Positions 13,835-20,473 of a stretch of DNA of 20,473 nt are shown piece by piece. The DNA comes from CAYLYP01 sp964387795. Lineage in GTDB: Bacteria; Bacteroidota; Bacteroidia; Bacteroidales; UBA7960. How positions within the stretch are numbered: position 1 is the first letter of the stretch; each line of letters starts with the position of its first letter. The notes under the pieces are model-generated. The model made no database searches and was not told where the DNA came from. It worked only from the letters and a program-made list of their open reading frames with translations. The stretch covers positions 1-20,473 of the forward strand of contig CAYLYP010000059.1 in the NCBI GenBank assembly GCA_964387795.1. Reading direction: 5' to 3'. Position numbers and translations under genes: made by a program.

Positions 13835-15205
13835 ATGTTTGCAATCATAGATTTAGAAACTACAGGAGGCAACCCACACAGGGATAAGATTATTGAAATT
13901 GCCATGTACCTGCATGATGGGCATCAGGTCCAAAAAGAGTATGTGAGCCTTGTGAACCCCGAATGCAGCATTCCTTATTTTATTACCCGGATGACGGGGA
14001 TCAGCAATGAGATGGTGGCAAAGGCACCCCGTTTTTTTGAGATTGCACGCGATATTGTTGAATTTACAGAGGGTGCTGTTTTTGTAGCCCATAATGTGAG
14101 TTTTGATTATAACTTTGTAAAGAATGAATTTGCCCGGCTTGGATATAAATACGAACGCGATTATCTATGCACAGTAAAGCTTAGTCGTAAGCTTATCCCT
14201 GGAAAGATGTCCTATAGTTTGGGGAAGCTCTGCGATGAGTTGGGTATCCATATCAATGACAGGCACAGGGCTGCCGGTGATGCATTAGCAACAGTGAAGT
14301 TGTTTGAACTGCTTATTAAAGAGAAGCCGTCCGGTGTTTTTCTTGAAACTCTTGGCAAGAATGGCGGGTTAGCGTATGCCCATCCCCATATCACCCGTGA
14401 AATGCTCAATAAGCTTCCGCAACAAACCGGCTTGTATTTTTTTAGGGATGAACAGGGTGAAGTAATCTATGTGGGCAAAAGCAAAGATATCCGCCAGCGT
14501 GTAATCAGCCATTTTGTCCGTAACGGGCAGAAAAAAGCCAATAATATGGTTGCCCGGACGGCATCAATAGATTATGAGGTAACAGGGAGTGAACTCATAG
14601 CTTTGCTGCGCGAATCGGAAGAGATAAAGCAACTAAAACCAAAGTTTAACCGGGCATTAAAAAATGACCAGTTCCCGCTTGGGTTGTATAGCTACATGGA
14701 TGAAAAGGGCTATCATTGTTTAAAAATCACGGAACTGTCAGAGAATGGATCAACCCCTCATACCTGTTTTGCTAATGTTGAGAAAGGCAAGGCCTTTCTT
14801 TTGTCATTGATTGAAAGGTTTCAGTTATGCCAAAACCTTTGCGGGCTTTATGCCACGCATGGGGCTTGTTTTCAGCATGCAGTTGGCCAATGCAGGGGCG
14901 CATGTATTGGAAAGGAAAGCCCGGAGAGCTATAATGAAAGGGTGGCACAGGCATTGGGGATTATCCAGTATGATTATCAAAACTTTGCAGCTATTGATAA
15001 AGGGCGCCATGATGGGGAGAAATCGGTGGTATGGGTTGAGGATGGGAAGTATGTGGGCTATGGGTATTTTGATGTACAGGATTCGTTTATGAGCCCAGAG
15101 GCGCTACGTGAATGTGTTAATATAACGGGAAACAACAAGGATGTACAACAGATATTAAGTGGGTATCTGAGAAACAAAAAGGTAGAACAGCTTATCCCTT
15201 TTTGA
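13835..15205 (+). CDS. DEDDh exonuclease fused to GIY-YIG/UvrC N-terminal half
   Basis: This 456-residue fusion has two nuclease parts. Residues 1-165 are a DnaQ-like 3'-5' exonuclease with the DEDDh residues Asp6 and Glu8 (IIDLETTGG), Asp91 (HNVSFDYNF), and His144 and Asp149 (DRHRAAGDA). Residues ~195-275 are a GIY-YIG endonuclease as in UvrC: GLYFFRD, VIYVGKSKDIRQRV with Tyr212 and Arg220, Glu260, and PKFN with Asn272. Residues 332-357 carry five Cys (332, 336, 345, 353, 357) in the pattern of the UvrC cysteine cluster, which binds an iron-sulphur cluster in E. coli UvrC. The UvrB-binding, RNase H-like and HhH parts of full UvrC are absent, so only the 3' incision activity is expected, as in Cho. 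Fusions of this kind are known in several phyla. A role in excision repair is likely. It is followed after 35 bp by the acylphosphatase gene. Confidence 0.88.
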   Translation: MFAIIDLETTGGNPHRDKIIEIAMYLHDGHQVQKEYVSLVNPECSIPYFITRMTGISNEMVAKAPRFFEIARDIVEFTEGAVFVAHNVSFDYNFVKNEFARLGYKYERDYLCTVKLSRKLIPGKMSYSLGKLCDELGIHINDRHRAAGDALATVKLFELLIKEKPSGVFLETLGKNGGLAYAHPHITREMLNKLPQQTGLYFFRDEQGEVIYVGKSKDIRQRVISHFVRNGQKKANNMVARTASIDYEVTGSELIALLRESEEIKQLKPKFNRALKNDQFPLGLYSYMDEKGYHCLKITELSENGSTPHTCFANVEKGKAFLLSLIERFQLCQNLCGLYATHGACFQHAVGQCRGACIGKESPESYNERVAQALGIIQYDYQNFAAIDKGRHDGEKSVVWVEDGKYVGYGYFDVQDSFMSPEALRECVNITGNNKDVQQILSGYLRNKKVEQLIPF

Positions 15206-15240
15206 TCGACAACGAATTTGGGAAATAAAAAATCGGGAAC

Positions 15241-15510
15241 ATGAAAAAAGCATTGAGTATAAAAGTCATTGGCAAAGTCCAAAACGTAGGGTTTCGATAC
15301 CAGGCACAGGCAATGGCGAGTAAATATGGGGTATCCGGCTTTGTGAAAAATATGTCGGATGGGAGTGTTTATATAGAGGCTGAGGGCGAAGAGCTTCAGT
15401 TGAATTTATTTGTTGACTGGTGCAGGAAAGGGCCATCCTGGAGCAGGGTTGAGGAGACCCAGGTGAATTCAATCCCCATTAATGGTTATACAGATTTCAG
15501 AATCCATTAA
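15241..15510 (+). CDS. Acylphosphatase
   Basis: This 89-residue protein has the complete acylphosphatase fold. KVIGKVQNVGFRYQAQAMA contains the phosphate-binding loop and Arg19, and GFVKNMSDGSVYIEAEG contains Asn37, the catalytic pair corresponding to R23 and N41 of the vertebrate enzyme. It hydrolyses acyl phosphates such as acetyl phosphate or carbamoyl phosphate in the cytoplasm. Length is normal for a free-standing enzyme. It starts 35 bp after the exonuclease/UvrC-like gene and is probably cotranscribed with it, though no functional link is obvious. Its stop lies 6 bp from the stop of the convergent PLP enzyme gene, inside the palindrome TTAACC-AC-GGTTAA at 15507-15520. Confidence 0.93.
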   Translation: MKKALSIKVIGKVQNVGFRYQAQAMASKYGVSGFVKNMSDGSVYIEAEGEELQLNLFVDWCRKGPSWSRVEETQVNSIPINGYTDFRIH

Positions 15511-15516
15511 CCACGG

Positions 15517-16593
15517 TTAAAGCTTATGGCCATCAGTAGTATAGAAATCTTTCATTAAATCTGCTGCCAGGCATGAATGGACAGGTACCACTGCAATCAG
15601 GTCGCCTGCTTTGAAATCGTTAATTACGTTTTCTTCCCACTCAATAATCCCATGTTCCTGAGATAAAGCTGTTAGGTGATAGCCATCAATAAGCCCGCCC
15701 CATGTATTGTTTTCTATCCTGGCAATGCGTCCATAGTGCTTTAAGCCATTTTCATCCAATTGCTCCTTTGAGAAATGAACTGCGCCACCATGTATCACCA
15801 ACTGCCTTCTTTCGGGATATACAGCAGCAATAGGACAAACCATTACCAGTGATATTTGTTCATACTTACATGAATGTATTCCCAATTGCATTAAATCATA
15901 AAAGATAAAATTTCCCGGCCTAACTTCATCAATGTTTTCAAAATTTTCAACAATACTACATGCAGGCGTATCGCCCATCGAAATGATAATATCAGGGTAA
16001 TCAGTAATGTGGTAGGATTTAAGGGCAAGCATATTGTCTTTGGCCTGGCTGTGAATTTCTTTCACCTGTTCCACCGATGTTGCTTTATAGGTATTGCCTT
16101 CATGAGAAAGGAATCCTTTAAAGACCAGATTTCTGTTTTTTTGTGCCAGCATTATAGTCTTTTCAATGTCGGGACTGGAAGGATCCAGGCCGCTCCGATG
16201 GTAGCCATTATCGATTTCAATAAAAAAACCTGTTTTGTTTTTTATTTCCGGGGCAAGGAGTTGAAATGCCCCAAAGTCAGAGCAAAGGATATTGAGTTTT
16301 ATGTCCCCTGAGAGCTTGTTAATTGCCGGGACTTCAAAGGGGTTAACAGGAAATGCAATAGTAATGTCGTTCCATCCATTCTGATAAAAATACATGGCCA
16401 TTTCTATTGATGAGACCGTAATTTTATCAATACCGTATTCTTTAAACCAGGAGCCAATAGCAGCAGACTGGTGGGTCTTGAAGTGGGGCCTGAAGATAGT
16501 GTTTGACTGACGGGCCTTATGCAGCATCCTTTCAATGTTTTGCCTGCACTGATGGCTGTTTATTAAAAGGTATGGATAAGATCGGCCAGTCAT
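15517..16593 (-). CDS. PLP-dependent D-threonine aldolase/D-serine dehydratase-fold enzyme
   Basis: From the ATG at 16593 this is a 358-residue fold-type III PLP enzyme with an alanine racemase-like N-terminal barrel and a metal-binding C-terminal domain. RPHFKTHQS places the Schiff-base Lys39 in the motif of D-threonine aldolase and eukaryotic-type D-serine dehydratase (DSD1). PVHSC near the end supplies His339 and Cys341; the His-x-Cys zinc pair is that of D-serine dehydratase, whereas D-threonine aldolases usually have His-x-Asp. It may therefore act on D-serine or a related 3-hydroxy D-amino acid; the substrate is inferred. The start at 16593 is preferred over the longer frame start at 16665 because it avoids overlap with the upstream barrel gene, whose stop is one base upstream, which suggests translational coupling. 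Confidence 0.82.
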   Translation of the reverse strand: MTGRSYPYLLINSHQCRQNIERMLHKARQSNTIFRPHFKTHQSAAIGSWFKEYGIDKITVSSIEMAMYFYQNGWNDITIAFPVNPFEVPAINKLSGDIKLNILCSDFGAFQLLAPEIKNKTGFFIEIDNGYHRSGLDPSSPDIEKTIMLAQKNRNLVFKGFLSHEGNTYKATSVEQVKEIHSQAKDNMLALKSYHITDYPDIIISMGDTPACSIVENFENIDEVRPGNFIFYDLMQLGIHSCKYEQISLVMVCPIAAVYPERRQLVIHGGAVHFSKEQLDENGLKHYGRIARIENNTWGGLIDGYHLTALSQEHGIIEWEENVINDFKAGDLIAVVPVHSCLAADLMKDFYTTDGHKL

Positions 16594-16594
16594 C

Positions 16595-17218
16595 CTATTG
16601 AATATTATAGCCCACTGTAAATCTAAAGCTGCGGTTATAGAGGTCGTGGTTGCTATCAGGGTCAAGGTTTATAAATCCCATTTCATAGGATGCCCTGATG
16701 AAAAGGTCATTTTTAAACCTGAATGAAAGACCTGCAATCAAAGAGATATCAGACTTTGAAATCTTTTCAAAAGTGTTATCAGTTTGGTTTTCCCCGTTAA
16801 GGATGAATTTTGTTTTGTTGAAAAGCAGGAGCGAGAACTGAGGCCCTGCAAAAATGCCAAGTCCCTTTAGCTTCATATAATAATCGTAGCGGAGCAGAAG
16901 AGGGATATCAAGATAAAGCGAACGGTTTGTTAACGAACCATTGGTTGGGATGTCAAAGAATTTGGGATATTCAAGCTTTGATCCTTTTAAAGCAATTCCA
17001 ATCCCGGGTTCAAAATACCAGCCTTTAGACATGCTCAGGTCAAAAAAACCACCGACATGAAAACCAACAAATGACTGGGCTTTATTATCATCGTCCCCTC
17101 CATATTTAGAGAATAAAAGGCCTCCGCGAAAACCTTTTGATGAGCCACCGTTTGCGAATGAAGCAGCACTTAAAACAATCAGAAAAAGGAAGGGTAACAG
17201 GATTTTTTTACAGGACAT
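16595..17218 (-). CDS. PorT-like outer-membrane beta-barrel protein
   Basis: This 207-residue protein has a signal peptide (MSCKKILLPFLFLIVLSAAS, ending near FANG) followed by alternating amphipathic strands. FRGGLLFSKYGGDD, HVGGFFDLSMSKGWYFEPGI, YLDIPLLLRYDYY and GIFAGPQFSLLL match the OMP_b-brl_2 (PF13568) pattern. The chain ends in an aromatic-rich strand (SFRFTVGYNIQ), typical for barrel insertion. About eight strands are expected. The function is unknown; such proteins are common and diverse in Bacteroidota. It is the first gene of a pair with the PLP enzyme, with one base between its stop and the next ATG. Confidence 0.82.
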   Translation of the reverse strand: MSCKKILLPFLFLIVLSAASFANGGSSKGFRGGLLFSKYGGDDDNKAQSFVGFHVGGFFDLSMSKGWYFEPGIGIALKGSKLEYPKFFDIPTNGSLTNRSLYLDIPLLLRYDYYMKLKGLGIFAGPQFSLLLFNKTKFILNGENQTDNTFEKISKSDISLIAGLSFRFKNDLFIRASYEMGFINLDPDSNHDLYNRSFRFTVGYNIQ

Positions 17219-17302
17219 TTTGTTTTAGTTTAAGGATTATGTTGTGAAATAAAAGTCAAATAACGACAAAACCCATAAAGAAAGGATTTGTAGGTTAGGG
17301 GG

Positions 17303-17310
17303 CAAATTTA
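17303..17310 (-). promoter_or_regulatory. Candidate -7 element (TAAATTTG on the minus strand)
   Basis: The minus strand reads TAAATTTG, an exact TAnnTTTG match 84 bp before the barrel gene start at 17218. The upstream spacing region is A/T-only without a clear TTG, so support is limited. Confidence 0.3.
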
Positions 17311-17346
17311 CAAAAATTCATTAAAGAGAATAAAAAATAATCAGGC

Positions 17347-18462
17347 TTAATCCTTATCCTTGCGTGTAATGGCCTGACTGCGGTATTCAGGGAGGTTTTC
17401 AGGCACAGGATCTTTTGGGGGAGAAGAAGAGGCAGGCTGTTTATAAAATGATAAAACGATTGGGTATGGTTCAGTCCAGGAAGGGAAGGGGTAAGGTCCT
17501 CCAAAAATGCCGAGGTCTTTTTTGTCGGTGCCGGCATTTTTTCCGGGAGAGGCTGAATTGAGTTGATAATCGTTTGAATAATCAAATTTGTTATTGGGTA
17601 AGTTAACAAAAGATGGGTCTTCCCCGATGATGTTATTGGCGCCAATATTCTTTCCTTTGTCAAGGCAGTTGAAAAAGCTTTTAAAATCATCGTAGGGCAG
17701 GTAACAATCGACAGAACCTATGTTATTATGTGTGGTAAGGTTGTTTCGGAAAGTACAGTTCCAGACTTCAGTTAACAGGGTTTGGGGATAGGTAAATATA
17801 TTATTAAGAAAAGTACATTCGCTGACGTTTGTAAGTTCGCCCATGACAACATTATTTTGAAAAAGGTTTTTTTGGGAGAAATCTTTGATGTTCATGATAA
17901 TATTATTTGTAATCATGAATGCGTTGGCCCCTCCTTTACCGGTTTCGCTTTTGCAGCCCCCGTTTAACTGGCCGTGAATGATATTATTTTTAATTTTCCA
18001 ACCGGAAGTGGGGTGTTGGATATTCAGGTTCCAAATCCTGTTTCCCTGAAGGGTTATATTACTGATGATATGATTTGCATAAGGCTTGGTGATAATGCCA
18101 GGTTTATTGCCAGTGATAAAGAAAAACTCAAATCCCTGTATTGTTGAGTTTGATGAACTAGTATTGTGATAGAGGTTGTTTGTAAATTCGATGAGAAGCA
18201 ATTTGGCGGAGTGCCCGTCGGGATTGTTGCTGTTGTATCCTGCGCCAATGATTGTAAGGGGTTTTGTAACCTTAATATTGCCATAGTTTAAGGGTGAACC
18301 ATGCACAAAGATAGTATCTCCTGAGTAGGAGAACTCAATAGCGGTTTGAATGCCCGCATAGTCAGCTTTAATATCCGGATTATTGCTGACGGTAAGTATT
18401 TTTCCCAGGGAGGGAGTTGAAAGGATTACCCAAAAGAGGGTAAGGATGACAAGACTTTTCAT
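17347..18462 (-). CDS. Secreted right-handed parallel beta-helix protein
   Basis: From the ATG at 18462 the protein has 371 residues. It starts with a signal peptide (MKSLVILTLFWVILSTPSLG). The mature part begins like many pectate lyase-fold proteins: ILTVSNNPDIKADYAGIQTA, then SGDTIFVHGSPLNY and KPLTIIGAGYN. Repeated short strands rich in Asn and Ile follow (NHIISNITLQGNRIWNL, KIKNNIIHGQ, FMITNNIIMNI, LFQNNVVMGE, TFLNNIFTY, TFRNNLTT), the ladder of a beta-helix. No catalytic lyase residues could be assigned. The end carries SASPGKNAGTDKKDLGIFGG, a common closing motif of such helices, then a Pro-rich tail without a T9SS sorting domain. The longer frame start at 18498 adds 12 residues before the signal peptide and is less likely. 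The role is unknown; binding or cleaving polysaccharide is possible. Confidence 0.8.
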   Translation of the reverse strand: MKSLVILTLFWVILSTPSLGKILTVSNNPDIKADYAGIQTAIEFSYSGDTIFVHGSPLNYGNIKVTKPLTIIGAGYNSNNPDGHSAKLLLIEFTNNLYHNTSSSNSTIQGFEFFFITGNKPGIITKPYANHIISNITLQGNRIWNLNIQHPTSGWKIKNNIIHGQLNGGCKSETGKGGANAFMITNNIIMNIKDFSQKNLFQNNVVMGELTNVSECTFLNNIFTYPQTLLTEVWNCTFRNNLTTHNNIGSVDCYLPYDDFKSFFNCLDKGKNIGANNIIGEDPSFVNLPNNKFDYSNDYQLNSASPGKNAGTDKKDLGIFGGPYPFPSWTEPYPIVLSFYKQPASSSPPKDPVPENLPEYRSQAITRKDKD

Positions 18463-18585
18463 GCCCAAAATATCGTTTGGCGGGAAAGATATTTCCAATT
18501 GTTAAAGTTAGCGTGATTTTGCCTGCACTACAATTCGGGTTTATCCTTAAAAAACACTAAGGAATTACCCTAATGATATTTAAGA

Positions 18586-18620
18586 ATAAAAAAAAGCCCA
18601 CCGGGCTATTCCGATGGGCT
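18586..18620 (-). terminator. Intrinsic terminator downstream of ftcD
   Basis: A 10-bp stem (18595-18604 with 18611-18620, one G-T pair) has a 6-base loop. On the minus strand it is followed by about eight T. It lies 60 bp past the TAA at 18681-18683 that ends the original ftcD tail, so it fits that longer gene. Confidence 0.85.
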
Positions 18621-18680
18621 TGTTATGTTAAAAGTTCCGCAGCCTGAGTAGCGTTGTCAGGTTGTGGTCATTAAAACGGA

Positions 18681-18803
18681 TTATGCTTCATTAATTTTTG
18701 TCTCAACAATCTGTAGGATTTCTGCTTCCTGGGCAAGGGTATCTTTCTCTATTTCGGCAGATTGTTTGAAGATATCTTCAACAAAAGCTTTATCATTGAG
18801 CCC
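18681..18803 (-). pseudogene. ftcD: Out-of-frame C-terminal tail of ftcD
   Basis: On the minus strand, reading from GGG at 18803 down to the TAA at 18681-18683 gives GLNDKAFVEDIFKQSAEIEK, then DTLAQEAEILQIVETKINEA and a stop. This is a typical end of the cyclodeaminase domain of FtcD. It is in a different frame from the main ftcD frame, which stops at 18793. The tail is free of stops and looks undecayed, so the break is recent, or is an assembly or sequencing error. Confidence 0.85.
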
Positions 18804-20352
18804 TGCTGCATGCTCCCATAACAGCAGTGCGCGCACATAAAGCACCAACACCTGCATCGGTTACGGAATTTGGGTTACCTGATGTAGCCATTTCTTTAAT
18901 GATTTCCAAGGAGCTATGGGCCAGTTTCATTACTTTAAAAGGAACTTCAATGGCATATTTTGTTGCATCCTGGATTGCCTGGGTGCGGATTTTCTTTTCC
19001 TCATCATTTGATTTTGGTAATCCAAAGGCATCCATGATTTTGTTAAATGCGTTGGTGTCTTCGTCAACCATAGCAAGGAGTTGGTCTTTAATAGCCTGGC
19101 CTCTTTCAGCCCATTGAGAGAAGTATTCCCATTTCTCGTCCCAACCTCTTTTGTGCGAAGACAGGTTGGCAACCATAGTAGCCAGAGATACGCCAAGTGT
19201 AGCAACGTAAGCCGAGATAGAACCGCCTCCGGGAGCCGGTGATTCACTTGCTGTTTCATCAGCAAAGGCAACCAGGTTCATATCAATAAGCTTTTTGGCC
19301 TGGTCATCGGCCATCACATATTCGATGATTTTTTCTTTTGGGTTAAATGGTTTAAGGTCATCCAATCCCAAAGATTTTACGGCTATTTTAATCAGCTCAG
19401 CTTCAGAAACCCCAACAGAGCGCTGTTGTTTAAGCAGGAAATATTTACCGGCTTCAAGCATTGCTTTTAAGGGCACCAGGCCTACCAATTCGGAGCCGGT
19501 AACCCTGATGCCCCTTTCCTGTGCTTTGTTGCAAACTTCATCAAAAGCAACATGTATAGGCGTGATGGAAATATTGGTGAGGTTCATTGATATTTGGGCA
19601 ATGCCATACTCTTCGATATACCATCCAATAGCTTTTACGGATTTAAGTGTCCCGGGGATGCTTACAGGCTCCCCTTTTTCGTCTTTAACGATTTTTCCTG
19701 TAACAGGATCACCTTCCCTTTTGATACGACCTTTTTCCCTGACATCAAAAGCGATACTGTTTGCACGGCGGGTAGAGGTAGTGTTGAGGTTGATATTATA
19801 TGCAACCAGGAAGTCACGAGCCCCAACAGCAGTAGCACCTGCTTTTGAGTTAAAGACAGCAGGGCCAAAGTCGGGTTTCCATTCAGGTTTTTCTAATTTA
19901 TTGGGCAGCGCTTCATATTCACCGGAGCGGACAAAAGCCAGGTTTCGCCTTTCTGTGCTAAAAGCCGCATTTTCATAACAATACACCGGGATAGAAAGCT
20001 CATTTCCTATTCTTTCGGCCAGCATTCTGGCATAAACAACAGTTTCTTCCATTGTGATATTTGCAACAGGCACTAAAGGACAAACGTCGGTAGCGCCCAT
20101 GCGAGGGTGTTCGCCTTTGTGCTTGCTCATGTCAATGAGTTCAGAGGCTTTTTTTACTGCCTGAAATGCTGCTTCAATCACCTGTTCGGGTGTTCCCACA
20201 AAAGTAACTACAGTCCTGTTTGTTGCTTTTCCGGGATCCACATCAAGTAACTTGACACCTTCTATGGCTTCAATCTGGTTGGTAATTTGTTTGATGATTC
20301 CCATATCGCGGCCTTCGCTGAAATTGGGGACACATTCAATCAGTTTTTTCAT
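18793..20352 (-). CDS. ftcD: Glutamate formimidoyltransferase/cyclodeaminase (FtcD), frameshifted near the end
   Basis: This 519-residue frame encodes the bifunctional enzyme of histidine degradation. Residues 1-~330 are the formimidoyltransferase: KLIECVPNFSEGRD, and KHKGEHPRMGATDVCPLVP with His82, matching the catalytic His82 of the porcine enzyme. It moves the formimino group from formiminoglutamate to tetrahydrofolate. Residues ~345-519 are the cyclodeaminase, with FADETASESPAPGGGSISAY, which converts 5-formimino-THF to 5,10-methenyl-THF and ammonia. The frame ends VMGACSRAQ where homologues read roughly VMGAYLNVKIN followed by a G-L-x-D segment. About 20 bases appear missing near 18803-18812, and the true tail continues in another frame to 18681. 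The formimidoyltransferase half should be unaffected; the deaminase probably loses its C-terminal helices. Confidence 0.9.
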   Translation of the reverse strand: MKKLIECVPNFSEGRDMGIIKQITNQIEAIEGVKLLDVDPGKATNRTVVTFVGTPEQVIEAAFQAVKKASELIDMSKHKGEHPRMGATDVCPLVPVANITMEETVVYARMLAERIGNELSIPVYCYENAAFSTERRNLAFVRSGEYEALPNKLEKPEWKPDFGPAVFNSKAGATAVGARDFLVAYNINLNTTSTRRANSIAFDVREKGRIKREGDPVTGKIVKDEKGEPVSIPGTLKSVKAIGWYIEEYGIAQISMNLTNISITPIHVAFDEVCNKAQERGIRVTGSELVGLVPLKAMLEAGKYFLLKQQRSVGVSEAELIKIAVKSLGLDDLKPFNPKEKIIEYVMADDQAKKLIDMNLVAFADETASESPAPGGGSISAYVATLGVSLATMVANLSSHKRGWDEKWEYFSQWAERGQAIKDQLLAMVDEDTNAFNKIMDAFGLPKSNDEEKKIRTQAIQDATKYAIEVPFKVMKLAHSSLEIIKEMATSGNPNSVTDAGVGALCARTAVMGACSRAQ

Positions 20353-20423
20353 TCAGATGGGGGTTTTAAAACATTATGCTTTCACCGGTTGCTTATGTTT
20401 TTTCCGGTATTGTTTTCGTGATG

Positions 20424-20452
20424 CAAATTTAATTAAGGCTTTTGAATCCCAA
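20424..20452 (-). promoter_or_regulatory. Bacteroidota-type promoter for ftcD
   Basis: On the minus strand TTG (20452-20450) is followed after 18 bases by TAAATTTG (20431-20424), an exact TAnnTTTG element. It is about 70 bp before the ftcD start at 20352. The spacing is one base short of the usual 19-21. Confidence 0.5.
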
Positions 20453-20473
20453 GCTATTTTATGAAAAATTACT

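Noticed and set aside
15507..15520. Palindrome TTAACC-AC-GGTTAA spanning both convergent stop codons
   Set aside because: The stem is only 6 bp with a 2-base loop and no T run, so it is not a convincing terminator; it may arise simply from facing TAA codons.
17295..17690. 131-codon minus-strand frame overlapping the end of the beta-helix gene
   Set aside because: It is the same strand in a different frame; the beta-helix frame carries the recognisable repeats and closing motif, and this one does not.
19295..19978. 227-codon plus-strand open frame inside ftcD
   Set aside because: It is entirely antisense to conserved ftcD codons, and the translation shows no domain.

Overview
The window reads as chromosomal DNA from a member of the Bacteroidota, probably a Bacteroidales or Marinilabiliales relative. 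The base composition is AT-rich. Several starts are preceded by the TAnnTTTG -7 element typical of the phylum, and clear Shine-Dalgarno sequences are mostly absent. The protein families are also typical: PorT-like outer-membrane barrels, MORN_2 lipoproteins, S24 regulators with an Ala-Gly cleavage site, and a DinB/DnaE pair. Names rest on motifs read by eye; no database search was run.

Left part (1-5590). An AT-rich leader holds a 20-bp-arm inverted repeat, then an AlkD-like DNA alkylation repair protein and a class I SAM methyltransferase. Next is a two-TM protein of unknown function. It is bracketed by a 72-bp direct repeat that duplicates the 3' end of the methyltransferase gene, with 71 of 72 bases identical. 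A MORN-repeat lipoprotein (+) then converges with a secreted transglutaminase-like/TPR protein (-).

Middle part (5587-12046). A 125-bp array of drifting 11-bp units folds into one long quasi-palindrome. It lies upstream of the transglutaminase-like gene and downstream of a damage-response locus. That locus has dnaE and dinB on the minus strand, a divergent XRE-S24 (LexA/CI-type) self-cleaving regulator, and a convergent SRAP (YedK/HMCES-type) abasic-site protein. Two copies of the dyad GATTA-N5-TAATC sit 23 bp apart, just upstream of dinB. They are the best operator candidates for the S24 regulator. The locus resembles the ImuB-DnaE2 mutagenesis cassettes of other phyla, but here the Y-family partner keeps its catalytic residues.

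Right part (12047-20473). In order these are: a lipoprotein with two similar beta domains and a clear terminator; a 638-bp AT-rich gap; a DEDDh exonuclease/GIY-YIG/UvrC-N fusion; an acylphosphatase; a PLP enzyme of the D-threonine aldolase/D-serine dehydratase fold, one base from an upstream outer-membrane barrel gene; a secreted beta-helix protein; and ftcD of histidine degradation. ftcD looks broken near its 3' end by a small deletion that shifts the frame, and the original C-terminal tail is still readable in the other frame.

No rRNA, tRNA, CRISPR array, transposase or integrase was recognised. The most notable signals are the S24/DinB/DnaE/SRAP locus with twin operators, the 11-bp array, the duplicated methyltransferase 3' end and the ftcD frameshift.
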